A stretch of 64,000 nt of DNA from Anaerolineae bacterium (GTDB taxonomy: Bacteria > Chloroflexota > Anaerolineae > J036 > Brachytrichaceae), in the NCBI GenBank assembly GCA_023511655.1, contig JAIMBB010000001.1:1-64000 (forward strand), given 5' to 3'. The notes beneath the pieces are model-generated. The model had not been told where the DNA came from, searched no databases, and saw nothing but the letters and a program-made list of their open reading frames with translations. Positions within the stretch are counted from its first letter, which is position 1. The number at the start of each line of letters is the position of its first letter. Position numbers and translations under genes: made by a program. Positions 1 to 7,838 of this stretch are shown one piece after another.

Positions 1-556
1 GACAGCTCCAAGGAGCATCGGCATACTCCTGGGAATATAAACCCAACGGCGAAAAGTTCAGATTGCTGAGGATGAAATACGCCCCGATCAGCGCCACCAG
101 AAACCCCGGCGTCGCCAGGCCGACAAAACTGATGAACGTCCCGATATAGTCTATGGCGGAATATTGTTTGACGGCGGAGATGATGCCGATGGGGATCGAA
201 ATCGCCCACGACACGAACAACGACAGCACGGCAATGAGCATGGTGGCCGGGACGCGCTCACCCACGATCTTGATCACCGGCTCGTTCCATTGGAAAGAGT
301 AGCCGAAATCGCCGCGCAGCAGGATGTTCTCCATCCAGCGGAAGTAGCGCACCAAGAACGGCTTGTCCAGGCCGTACTGCATAGTCAAGCGGGCAATCTC
401 GCCCTCATCCACCTCGATGCCCGACTGGCGCAGGCTTTCGATGCGAAAGCTTACCCAATCCCCCGGCGGCAGCTCGATGACGACGAAGGACACGAATGAG
501 ATCATAAAGAGGATGGGGATCAGCGTAATGATGCGGCGCACGATGAACGAAATCAC
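1..556 (-). CDS. Oligopeptide/dipeptide ABC transporter permease, DppB-like (3' end outside window)
   Basis: Inner-membrane permease of a peptide-type (family 5) ABC importer. The first 185 residues are visible; the usual length is about 310-340, so the C-terminal half lies left of the window. The start is a GTG at 556 preceded by a strong AGGAGG (565-570); the ATG at 563 is in another frame. The N-terminus VISFIVRRIITLIPILF is the classic first membrane helix of the DppB/OppB family, followed by a periplasmic loop with GLDKPFLVRYFRW and GDFGYS, then two further hydrophobic segments. It lies downstream of the binding-protein gene on the same strand, separated by a hairpin, so the two form an operon. 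The substrate could be a peptide or an oligosaccharide; several family 5 systems carry sugars. Confidence 0.9.
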   Translation of the reverse strand, partial: MISFIVRRIITLIPILFMISFVSFVVIELPPGDWVSFRIESLRQSGIEVDEGEIARLTMQYGLDKPFLVRYFRWMENILLRGDFGYSFQWNEPVIKIVGERVPATMLIAVLSLFVSWAISIPIGIISAVKQYSAIDYIGTFISFVGLATPGFLVALIGAYFILSNLNFSPLGLYSQEYADAPWSC

Positions 557-582
557 CGGTCATTCCTCCTGGAAGATCAGTG

Positions 583-621
583 TATGGGTAAAGCGCCCAT
601 CGAGCAAGCGCCTTACCCATA
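583..621 (-). promoter_or_regulatory. Intercistronic hairpin between binding protein and permease
   Basis: Arms 583-596 and 608-621 are complementary over 14 bp with one mismatch and an 11-nt loop. A second inverted repeat (649-657 with 695-703) lies just upstream in the transcript. There is no U-tract, so this looks like an RNA-stabilising or attenuating stem-loop after the binding-protein gene rather than a full terminator. Confidence 0.6.
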
Positions 622-727
622 CCACGAAAGAAGAGGAGCGTGAGCTTTAGCCAGCCGAAAACTCGATTCGGCCACCGACGAACGGACAGGCCACCGGCTG
701 GCTGAAACCCGGTTCTCCAGGACGCAG

Positions 728-2773
728 CTATTCTCTGAAGAACAACTGCTCGCCGGCGAAGTTCAGCGCGATGGCGTAGCCGCCCTGGGCCACGTTGCCC
801 AGCCGCTTGCTGGCGATCATCGGATACTTCACGTTCTCGACGATCTTGATGATCGGCAGGTTGGTGCGCTGCCAGGCATGCGCGTCCTCGGTGATCTTCT
901 GCCACTGCTCCGAGCCGGGCACCAATGACCACCATGACTCCTGAATCTTGAGGCCTTGTTTCAACCAGTCCGGCGGTTCCACGCCACGCTGCCCCTGCGA
1001 GCTGTAGAAATCCCACCAGGCGCGACCAGCGTGCTGCAACGCCTCGTTCAAGCCGACGCCACCGCCCCAGCCCACGTCGTGCGTCCAGAATACGGTGGCC
1101 ATAAGGTCGTTATTGCCCCGACGCGTGCCCCACAACTGCGAGTCAATCTTCTTGACCAGCGCGTTGATGCCGACCTTCTTCAGGTCCTCGGCCACGATCT
1201 CGGCGATCGGCGAGAGGTCGGGGGCGTGCGCGCCATGTTCGAGCAATATCGTGAGCGGCTTGCCGTCGGAAGCCAGGCGCATGCCGCTGGCGTCCTTGTT
1301 GGTGAGGCCGATCTCGTCGAGCAAGGCGTTGGCCGCGTCGGGATCGTACTTGCTGGCTTCCTCGCCCACATCCCTCAGCGGCAGCGATGCGAAGCCGTAG
1401 TAGATCGTCTCGATGATCTCCGGCCGGTTGATGGCCATGCTGAGCGCCTTGCGGAAGCGCGGGTCCTGCGAGTACTTGATCCAGTCCCCTGCCTGTTCGG
1501 TGTTGGTGAAGGTTTGGTTGAGGAACAACGCGCTCGAATCCACGTGCATGTCGAGCAGGACGACGTTGAAGCCGGCCTTTTCCTCGTTCTCTTTGTAGAG
1601 TGGCACCTTGACCAGCGCCGTGCTCTCGCGCAGGAAGTCCACCTCGCCGGCCAGCACTTTCAGGTTGACTGCTTCGACGTCCTCGACCTGCGTCGAGACC
1701 AGCCGGTCAATGTAGGGCAGTTGCTGACCCAGCGTATCCACCTTGAAGTAATACGGGTTGCGCTCGAACTCCAGGCGATTGTTGTCAGCGCTCTTCAGCA
1801 CCCAGGGATACAGACCGGGATAGCCGATGCAGCGTGGCTGGTTCACGTGCCAGTTCAGGCAGCTCTTCTGCGCGAACAGCCCCGGCCACTCGTCGGCGCC
1901 CATCTTGGCTTCCTCGAGCATCTTGGCAATCGCTTCCTCACCTGCATACTTCTCGTGGAACTGCTTCAGGTAGTGCGACGGGTTCAGCCACTCGGTGTAA
2001 CCGACCCAGCTCTCGATGGTGAACTGACGCAGCAGGCCGCCATACGGTTCGGGATACGAGATCTCAAACGTGTAATCGTCAATGACCTTCAACGTCGGCT
2101 CGGCGCCGTTCGGACTGGCTCCCACCTTCCAGCGGGCCGGGAAGGCCGGGGTCAGCTTGGGGTTCTTCAAGATGTCCTCGTAGGTGAAACGGACGTCCTC
2201 GGTGGTGACCGGTTGACCATCCGACCACTTCAAGCCTTCGCGCATCTTGAAGGTGATGGTCTTGCCGCCGTCGCTGACGGTGAAGCTCTCGAGCACATTG
2301 CCGCGAATGGCATCGGTGCCGATGCCGGGCGAAATCAGCAGCGGCTCATTCGCCATTACGAAGAAATCGGGCGACCAGTTGGCGACGGCGTGCGCCGAGC
2401 GCAGTGTGCCACCATACTTGCCGGGTTGCCAATCAGGCAAGTCTTTTTCGGCCATCAACACACCGGGGCCGACGACGAACGGCACCTTGGGCAGGCGTTC
2501 TGCCAGCGGAGGGATCTTGCCCGCCTTCTCCAACTCCTCCAACATGGGCGCCTGTTTGTAGGTCGTGGGAGCGGCTGGGGCGGGCTGTTCGGCCGGCTTG
2601 GCTTCTGCCGGCGGGGCAGCCGGAGCGGCCGTAGCTTCGGCGGGAGCGGCGGGCGCCTCGGCAGGCGGCGCCGGCGCAGGAGGTTCGGCTGGGGCTGCAG
2701 GCGCGCAGCTTGCAATGACTGCTGCGGCGGCGAACAGCCCGATAACCTTGGCGAAGCGACTTGGCTTGTGCAT
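728..2773 (-). CDS. ABC transporter substrate-binding lipoprotein, family 5 (peptide/oligosaccharide type)
   Basis: Extracytoplasmic solute-binding protein (SBP_bac_5) of 681 residues. The ATG at 2773 is chosen because a GAGGAG lies about 10 nt upstream and it opens directly into a lipoprotein signal peptide: basic start MHKPSRFAK, a hydrophobic stretch, then a lipobox with Cys at residue 23. A roughly 60-residue Ala/Pro/Glu linker follows, as is common in Chloroflexota surface lipoproteins. Family features include WSDGQPVTTEDVRFTYE and the later FRKALSMAINRPEI segment. It captures ligand at the cell surface for the permease downstream. Its length exceeds a typical DppA (about 535), as in the group of long family 5 proteins often linked to oligosaccharide uptake. 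The true ligand cannot be read from sequence. Confidence 0.93.
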   Translation of the reverse strand: MHKPSRFAKVIGLFAAAAVIASCAPAAPAEPPAPAPPAEAPAAPAEATAAPAAPPAEAKPAEQPAPAAPTTYKQAPMLEELEKAGKIPPLAERLPKVPFVVGPGVLMAEKDLPDWQPGKYGGTLRSAHAVANWSPDFFVMANEPLLISPGIGTDAIRGNVLESFTVSDGGKTITFKMREGLKWSDGQPVTTEDVRFTYEDILKNPKLTPAFPARWKVGASPNGAEPTLKVIDDYTFEISYPEPYGGLLRQFTIESWVGYTEWLNPSHYLKQFHEKYAGEEAIAKMLEEAKMGADEWPGLFAQKSCLNWHVNQPRCIGYPGLYPWVLKSADNNRLEFERNPYYFKVDTLGQQLPYIDRLVSTQVEDVEAVNLKVLAGEVDFLRESTALVKVPLYKENEEKAGFNVVLLDMHVDSSALFLNQTFTNTEQAGDWIKYSQDPRFRKALSMAINRPEIIETIYYGFASLPLRDVGEEASKYDPDAANALLDEIGLTNKDASGMRLASDGKPLTILLEHGAHAPDLSPIAEIVAEDLKKVGINALVKKIDSQLWGTRRGNNDLMATVFWTHDVGWGGGVGLNEALQHAGRAWWDFYSSQGQRGVEPPDWLKQGLKIQESWWSLVPGSEQWQKITEDAHAWQRTNLPIIKIVENVKYPMIASKRLGNVAQGGYAIALNFAGEQLFFRE

Positions 2774-2914
2774 GGGTTTCACTCTCCTCGTGGTCAATAG
2801 CTTGTTGGCGGTGATTCGCAACTCCTCGTAGTTGGGGCTCTGTGAGCCCGCTTTGCAAAAGGCGCGACGCAAAACCGTTCCGTTCGATTCTTCTATGGGT
2901 GTTTGACTTGAATC

Positions 2915-2924
2915 ATCACCTCCT
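2915..2924 (-). promoter_or_regulatory. Perfect anti-Shine-Dalgarno match in the leader of the binding-protein gene
   Basis: On the minus strand this reads AGGAGGTGAT, a full match to the 16S rRNA 3' end, about 140 nt upstream of the binding-protein start. It is followed at once by a 7-codon reading frame (MIQVKHP, then stop). The spacing to that ATG is too short for ordinary initiation. The rest of 2774-2948 contains no gene. Confidence 0.3.
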
Positions 2925-2948
2925 CGATTTCGTCAGCGGGTGTGGGTT

Positions 2949-3761
2949 TCAAAGGCTGAGTTCGCGCTTCGCTTCCCACACCAGCGGGAAATGCTCGCCG
3001 CGCATCACTTCGCCGTCCTGGACTTCGACGAAGGGCTTCATGGGGTTGTTTCCGCTGGCAACGTAGCGCGTCTCCTCGGTCATGTAGTGAACGGCGATGG
3101 CGCGACGCGGGCGCGGGCTTTTGTTGTCGGGCGAGCCGTGCCAGGTCAAGGCGTGGTGGTAATGCACTTCGCCTTTCTTGACGGGACAGGGTTTCACCTC
3201 GATGCGATGCCCCTGGAATTCGGCCGGCATAGCATCGAAGGTGCGCACGTGTTCGCGGATGAAGTCCATGTGGTTGCCCCACAGATGTGAGCCGGGCACC
3301 ATCCACATGCAACCGTTGTCTACATCCACGTCGTCGAGCGCCACCCAGGCCGATACCTCGGTCATCGGTGCGATGATGGGCCAGAGCGGCGCGTCCTGAT
3401 GCCACATGGTGGTGCCGCCATATGCCGGGGGTTTGTATTGCACCTGATCGTGCCAGATCCGCAACTGCTTAGCGCCGGTGAGTTGGGCCATCTCCTCTGC
3501 AATCTGCCGATTGAAGATCACCAGATCGCGGAAGGGGCGGCTGGCTTCCCAGATATTGACGATCTGCCAGACCGGCGCATCGGGACGGTCGGCGTTCAGG
3601 TTGCGCAGTAACACCGGCTGGGGGACGCCGGGCTTGCCGTCGTCGTCAATCACGCGTTGGATTTCCGCGCGGAGCAGCTCGACCTGCTCGTCGGTCAGCA
3701 CACGGCTACCGCGCACGTAGCCGTTGCGATGAAATTCGCGCACTTGGTCCTGTGAGAGCAT
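2949..3761 (-). CDS. Phytanoyl-CoA dioxygenase (PhyH) family Fe(II)/2-oxoglutarate oxygenase
   Basis: Cytoplasmic non-haem iron oxygenase of 270 residues, a normal length for PhyH proteins. The iron-binding facial triad is visible: His-x-Asp in TMWHQDAPLWP and the distal His in HHALTWHGSPDNKS, followed by the Arg of PRRAIAVHYM expected to hold 2-oxoglutarate. The start MLSQDQVREFHRNGYV is typical of the family. It is transcribed in the direction of the oligopeptide-type operon, 175 bp upstream of the binding-protein gene, and has its own promoter at 3903-3932. Substrates in this family vary widely, so no specific reaction is assigned. A role in oxidising a compound imported by the neighbouring transporter is inference. 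Confidence 0.88.
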   Translation of the reverse strand: MLSQDQVREFHRNGYVRGSRVLTDEQVELLRAEIQRVIDDDGKPGVPQPVLLRNLNADRPDAPVWQIVNIWEASRPFRDLVIFNRQIAEEMAQLTGAKQLRIWHDQVQYKPPAYGGTTMWHQDAPLWPIIAPMTEVSAWVALDDVDVDNGCMWMVPGSHLWGNHMDFIREHVRTFDAMPAEFQGHRIEVKPCPVKKGEVHYHHALTWHGSPDNKSPRPRRAIAVHYMTEETRYVASGNNPMKPFVEVQDGEVMRGEHFPLVWEAKRELSL

Positions 3762-3902
3762 TTTGCCCCTACCTCAAAAATGTGTTCGATTGCGAGCCGC
3801 GCGCCGGCGGTGGGAGATGAGGCGATGAAGGGTGACGCGCCCAGCTCGGTGAAGAAATGCACAAATGCCGCGGGACGTCGCGACGTTCACATTCGTTCAA
3901 TC

Positions 3903-3932
3903 ATAGTAAGTATTCTGCCGAGGCGCTGTCAA
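3903..3932 (-). promoter_or_regulatory. Sigma70-type promoter for the PhyH gene
   Basis: Minus strand: -35 TTGACA at 3932-3927 and -10 TACTAT at 3908-3903, with an 18-bp spacer. Expected transcription start is near 3896, about 135 nt before the PhyH start at 3761. Together with the plus-strand promoter it forms a divergent control region. Confidence 0.6.
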
Positions 3933-4020
3933 TGCGGCGAAGAAAATTTGTTAAAACGACAATCTAGGCTAATTTGGTCGCTTTGAAGGCGGTTGAAATG
4001 TCGTTCTGTTATCGGCGCAA

Positions 4021-4048
4021 TTGACAAAGGCGTTGTGGTTTCTACAAT
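4021..4048 (+). promoter_or_regulatory. Sigma70-type promoter for the DeoR-fusion regulator operon
   Basis: TTGACA at 4021-4026 and TACAAT at 4043-4048 with a 16-bp spacer. Expected start near 4055, giving a short leader to the ATG at 4076. Upstream, AACGACA (3955-3961) and its complement TGTCGTT (3999-4005) could be half-sites for the encoded repressor. The rest of the 314-bp gap 3762-4075 holds no recognisable gene. Confidence 0.65.
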
Positions 4049-4075
4049 CCACCGCACGAGTCTAAGGCAAGCGCC

Positions 4076-5887
4076 ATGAAGCCTCCGGAACGCCAAGACC
4101 AAATCATTGCTCAACTACTGGAACATGGTTCCGTGCACATCATGGAGCTATGCGAGCGCTTTCAGGTCTCCGAAGGGACGATCCGCAACGACCTGCGCAC
4201 GCTGGAAGCGCAAGGCAGATTGATCCGCACCCAAGGCGGCGCAGTGCCGGCCGACGTGGCCCACCCCGTCCTCGCCCGGCGCAGCCGCGTCCCGAACAGC
4301 ATCAGCGACGACGATCCGCGCCGGACGGCTCAGATTCACAGCATCGCCAAACGCGCGGCCGAACTCGTCAACGAGGGCGATTTGATCGTGATGTGCGGCA
4401 GCCCGATCACTCGAGCGCTGGCCGTGGAAATCGTGGGGATGAAGTCGCTGGTTGTCCTGACCAATAGCCTGGACATCGCCCAAAAGCTGGCCCACAACCC
4501 GGCGCACACCGTCATCCTAATCGGCGGCCAGGTGCGGACCGGACGAGACACCCTGGACGGGCCGATCGCGGCGGGGGTGCTAGAACGCATGCGGGTGAAC
4601 AAGGCCTTCGTCACCTGCGACGGGGTGAACACGGCCCAGGGCTTCGCCAGCAACGACATCGCCGATGCGCAGATCAAGGCCGGCATGGTCGCCTGCGCAG
4701 ACCACGTGATCGTCCTGGCGATGGAGGACAGCATCGGCAAGCTGGGGTTGATGAGCTTCGCGGGACTGAACCAGGCCCAGCAGCTCATCACTACGAACGG
4801 TGCGCCGGCCGATGTGGTGAACGCGCTGGTCGCAGCCGGCGTGCGCGTGTCGCTGTGCGGCGAGCGCATCACCGAGGTATGGGCCGATAGCTCGCCGGAA
4901 CGCACCTGGCGCATCGGCTTCGCCAACCTCAACGAGCAACAAGACTTCGCCGTCGCCGTGCGCGAGAGCATCGAGCGGGCCGCAGCGGCGACCGGCAAAA
5001 TCGAACTGATTCTGGCCGACAACGAGTCCGATAGCGACGTTGCTGTGGAGAACGCGCGCCGGATGTTGCAAGCCAAGGTGGATCTGGTCATCGAATATCA
5101 ACAAGATGAGCGCACCAACTACGCGCTAATGGACATGTTTCGCAGCGCCGGCGTACCGGTCATCGCCATAGACATCCCCATGCCCGGTGCGGTCTACTTC
5201 GGCGCGGACAACTACCGCGCCGGGCGCATCGCCGGCGAAGCGGCCACGACCTGGATCCGCGAACACTGGAACGGGCAACTGGACAAGGTGGTATGCCTGG
5301 AGCAATCCGAATCCGGCGCCATTCCTGCTGCACGCATCCAGGGTGCACTGGCTACGCTGCGTGGACAGTTCCCACTGAAGGAGAACGACATCCTGCACTT
5401 CGAGACACGCGGCATGCTCGACGAATCGCGCTCGGCAGCCACGCAGGCCCTGCGCAACATCCCATGGGGCCGGCGCGTGCTATTCATCGGCATCAACGCC
5501 AACTCGGCCATCGGCGCGTTGGAAGCAGCCGAAGTGCTGGGCCGCCAGCACACCACCGCCGTCGTCAGTCAGAACGTGAGCAAAGCCATCCGTCGCGAGT
5601 TGCGCCGGAACAACCCGATGCTGATCGGCGGGGTGGATTACTTTCCGAACACCTACGGCGAGCGCGTGATCCCGCTGGCCCTGCAGATGCTGGCCGGGAG
5701 TTCGGTGCCGCCGGCCGTCTACACCGACCACATCCTGGTGACGGCGGAGAACGTGCATCGCCTCTACCCGGAGGATGCAAACGGCGCATTCGTCCCCGAA
5801 CTTTCGGCGCGCCGGACGCCCGACTCGATCTCCTCAGGTGCGCGCGAGCAACGCATCGCCGCCTTGAGGGCACCCCAATTTCCCTGA
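4076..5887 (+). CDS. Fusion regulator: DeoR-family repressor plus LacI/RbsB-type sugar-binding domain
   Basis: A 603-residue transcription factor, more than twice the usual DeoR length (about 250). Residues 5-57 form the DeoR winged helix (ELCERFQVSEGTIRNDLRTL, then RTQGGAV). Residues about 88-245 are the DeoR C-terminal sugar-phosphate sensor fold (NSLDIAQKLA, GGQVRTGRDT, VLAMEDSIGKLG). Residues about 276-580 are a type I periplasmic-binding-protein fold as in LacI/RbsB (TWRIGFANLNEQQDF, VDLVIEYQQDE, VPVIAIDIPMPGAVYFGADN, GVDYFPNTYGERVIPLALQML). No signal peptide is present, so the binding domain is cytoplasmic. One protein could therefore sense both a sugar phosphate and a free sugar. It heads a gene run (Gfo/Idh, isomerase, hydrolase) that it probably controls. 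Domain assignments are firm; ligands are unknown. Confidence 0.9.
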   Translation: MKPPERQDQIIAQLLEHGSVHIMELCERFQVSEGTIRNDLRTLEAQGRLIRTQGGAVPADVAHPVLARRSRVPNSISDDDPRRTAQIHSIAKRAAELVNEGDLIVMCGSPITRALAVEIVGMKSLVVLTNSLDIAQKLAHNPAHTVILIGGQVRTGRDTLDGPIAAGVLERMRVNKAFVTCDGVNTAQGFASNDIADAQIKAGMVACADHVIVLAMEDSIGKLGLMSFAGLNQAQQLITTNGAPADVVNALVAAGVRVSLCGERITEVWADSSPERTWRIGFANLNEQQDFAVAVRESIERAAAATGKIELILADNESDSDVAVENARRMLQAKVDLVIEYQQDERTNYALMDMFRSAGVPVIAIDIPMPGAVYFGADNYRAGRIAGEAATTWIREHWNGQLDKVVCLEQSESGAIPAARIQGALATLRGQFPLKENDILHFETRGMLDESRSAATQALRNIPWGRRVLFIGINANSAIGALEAAEVLGRQHTTAVVSQNVSKAIRRELRRNNPMLIGGVDYFPNTYGERVIPLALQMLAGSSVPPAVYTDHILVTAENVHRLYPEDANGAFVPELSARRTPDSISSGAREQRIAALRAPQFP

Positions 5888-5903
5888 GTCTCCCGAGGAC
5901 ACT

Positions 5904-6908
5904 ATGACTTTAAAGGTAGGCGTTGTGGGCGTGGGCAACATCGGCTCAATCCACGCTCAGGTATACAAGGACAATCCCAAAGTGGAGCTGGTCGCCGTGT
6001 GCGACATCATCCCGGAGAAGGCGGACAACGCTGCCCGCAAGTTCGGCGCGCGCGCCTTCTACAGCGTGCAGCAAATGCTCGACAGCGGCATTCATCTCGA
6101 CGCATGCAGCGTGTGCACCCGCGGCGAAGAGAACGGCAGCGAACACTATCAGCCGACCATCGAGCTGCTGCGAGCCGGCATCGCGGTGCTGGGCGAAAAG
6201 CCCATCTCCAACGTCGTCGAAGAAGGCGAAGAGATGGTGGCACTGGCGCGCGAGAAGCGCATCCCCTACGCCATCAACCTGAACCACCGCTTCACGCCGG
6301 CGGCGCGGCGGGCCAGGGAGTGGGTGGAGAGCGGCCGCCTGGGCAAACTGCACCTAATCAATATGCGCATGTGGATCAACAACCCGGTCGAGACCTCCCC
6401 GTGGTTCCACCTGCGCGCGCTGCACCCGCATTCGTTCGACGTGATGCGCTACTTCTGCGGCGACGTCAGGCGCGTGGCGGCCTTCATGAACAAAGGCGAG
6501 ACGCCGGCAGGCAAGCCGCGCGTCACCTACTCCAACGCGCAGGTGCTGTTGGAATTCGAGAACGGCGTGGTCGGCAACCTGACCGGCTCGTACGACGCCG
6601 GCGGCGGATACGGGCTGGAGTTCTGCGACGTGGCCGGCTCAAAAGGCCGCTTCCTGCTGGAGGAGGCCTGCGAGCGGCTGACCTTCTATCGGCGCGACAG
6701 CATCGAGACGGAGAGCTATCAATATCTCGGCGGCATGCGCGCCTTCCCCGAGACGTTTAAGAGCCGCATCGGCGCATGGATTGATCAACTCGAAGCCGGG
6801 ACGCCTTGCGACCGCATTGATGGCTCCGGCGAAGACGCCTTGAAGGCGCAAAAGATCATCGAGGCGGCCATTCGCTCCTTCCAGACCCGCACCATCGTTG
6901 ACCTGTGA
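5904..6908 (+). CDS. Gfo/Idh/MocA family NAD(P)-dependent sugar dehydrogenase
   Basis: Cytoplasmic oxidoreductase of 334 residues, the family norm. The N-terminal Rossmann fold starts with VGVVGVGNIGSIHAQVY. The family catalytic Lys lies in LGEKPISN, and the C-terminal alpha/beta domain carries INLNHRFTPAARRA and HLRALHPHSFDVMRYF. The ATG at 5904 has GAGGA about 7 nt upstream and lies 16 bp after the regulator, so the two are co-transcribed. These enzymes oxidise or reduce hydroxyls on sugars, inositols or sugar acids. It is clearly related to the dehydrogenase at 10237: both share the EKPIS segment, the NLNHRFTPAAR motif and the DRIDGSG C-terminal stretch, so the operon probably holds a duplicated pair acting on related substrates. 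Confidence 0.92.
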   Translation: MTLKVGVVGVGNIGSIHAQVYKDNPKVELVAVCDIIPEKADNAARKFGARAFYSVQQMLDSGIHLDACSVCTRGEENGSEHYQPTIELLRAGIAVLGEKPISNVVEEGEEMVALAREKRIPYAINLNHRFTPAARRAREWVESGRLGKLHLINMRMWINNPVETSPWFHLRALHPHSFDVMRYFCGDVRRVAAFMNKGETPAGKPRVTYSNAQVLLEFENGVVGNLTGSYDAGGGYGLEFCDVAGSKGRFLLEEACERLTFYRRDSIETESYQYLGGMRAFPETFKSRIGAWIDQLEAGTPCDRIDGSGEDALKAQKIIEAAIRSFQTRTIVDL

Positions 6909-6972
6909 TCTTTCACTTCGCCCCTGGCCGAAAGCCAGGGCAGGCAGCGGATGATTAGCCACTGAGTGACAA

Positions 6973-7773
6973 ATGATTCGCCTGGGCGTGAACTCCGTGC
7001 TGTTCGGCGGGTTCGACTTTGCCACCGCCGCGCGGCACATCCGGCTCGCCGGCTACGACGGCATCGAAGTCGCGGCCATCAAGGGCATGTGCGAGCATCT
7101 CGAACTCGATCGCTGGCGCGAACAAGCCCGCGATCTCAAACAAATCGCAGCCGATCATGAGCTGCAGCTCCTCTCGATGGAAGTGGCCGCGCTCGACGAA
7201 CATCGCCTGATGCAGGCCTTCGAGGCCGGCGCCGAGATCGGCATCCCGATCGTCAACGTCGGCCCGGGTGGCCAGAGCGACGTGGAAGCGGATTTCGTCC
7301 GGCAAACCGACCTGCTCGCTCAGATGGCCGAGCGCGCCGCGGCATTCGGCCTGACGCTGTGCTGCAAGGCCCACGTGGGAGGCGCCATCTACAGCACGCC
7401 CACCACCCTGCGCGCCATGGAGAAGATCAACTCGCCGGCCTTCGGGGTGGACATGGATCCCAGCCACATCCACCGCGCTGGAGAAGATCCGGCGGCTGCG
7501 CTGCAAGCCGTGCTCCCGCGCGTGCGACACATCCACATCCGCGATTGCAAGGGCCGCGGACCGTCGCCAGGCGATCCGCCTTTGCAGGCCTGCGGACGGG
7601 GTGACATTGACTTGTTTGCCTATTGCAAAGCCATGGTGTCGGGAGGCTACAGCGGGCCGGTGGTGCTCGAAGTAATCGGCGCAAACAAGCTCGACCTCGC
7701 CCACGTCGCCATCATCGCCGCCGAGAGCTACGGCTACCTGAACGCCATCCTCAGGCAACTGGGGGCAAGATAG
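6973..7773 (+). CDS. Sugar phosphate isomerase/epimerase-like TIM-barrel protein
   Basis: 266 residues of the xylose-isomerase-like TIM-barrel family (AP endonuclease 2 superfamily). It starts MIRLGVNSVLFGGFDFATA. Metal-ligand candidates appear in order: the Glu of SMEVAAL, DMDPSHIHRAGEDP in the middle, HIHIRDCKGRGP and the Glu of VVLEVIG near the end. These enzymes interconvert keto and aldo forms or epimers, or dehydrate inosose compounds, using a divalent metal. Next to a Gfo/Idh dehydrogenase the usual role is the step after oxidation of a cyclic or linear polyol, but the substrate is not readable. It lies 64 bp after the dehydrogenase, with only a weak ribosome site. Confidence 0.85.
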   Translation: MIRLGVNSVLFGGFDFATAARHIRLAGYDGIEVAAIKGMCEHLELDRWREQARDLKQIAADHELQLLSMEVAALDEHRLMQAFEAGAEIGIPIVNVGPGGQSDVEADFVRQTDLLAQMAERAAAFGLTLCCKAHVGGAIYSTPTTLRAMEKINSPAFGVDMDPSHIHRAGEDPAAALQAVLPRVRHIHIRDCKGRGPSPGDPPLQACGRGDIDLFAYCKAMVSGGYSGPVVLEVIGANKLDLAHVAIIAAESYGYLNAILRQLGAR

Positions 7774-7838
7774 AGCGCAATCCTCGCCCCCTGCGCGGCG
7801 CGCGCCAGGTGCGCGCGGGGATGCGACGACTCCTCAAT

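Noticed and set aside
956-2800. 614-codon open frame on the plus strand opposite the family 5 binding protein
   Set aside because: It is a shadow of the high-GC minus-strand gene: low-complexity Arg/Gly-rich product, no ribosome site and no family likeness, while the minus frame has clear domain motifs.
7623-7838. Extended N-terminus for the sulfatase-fold protein
   Set aside because: The upstream part of the frame overlaps the isomerase gene, is Arg-rich and has no family match; the conserved fold begins at 7839.
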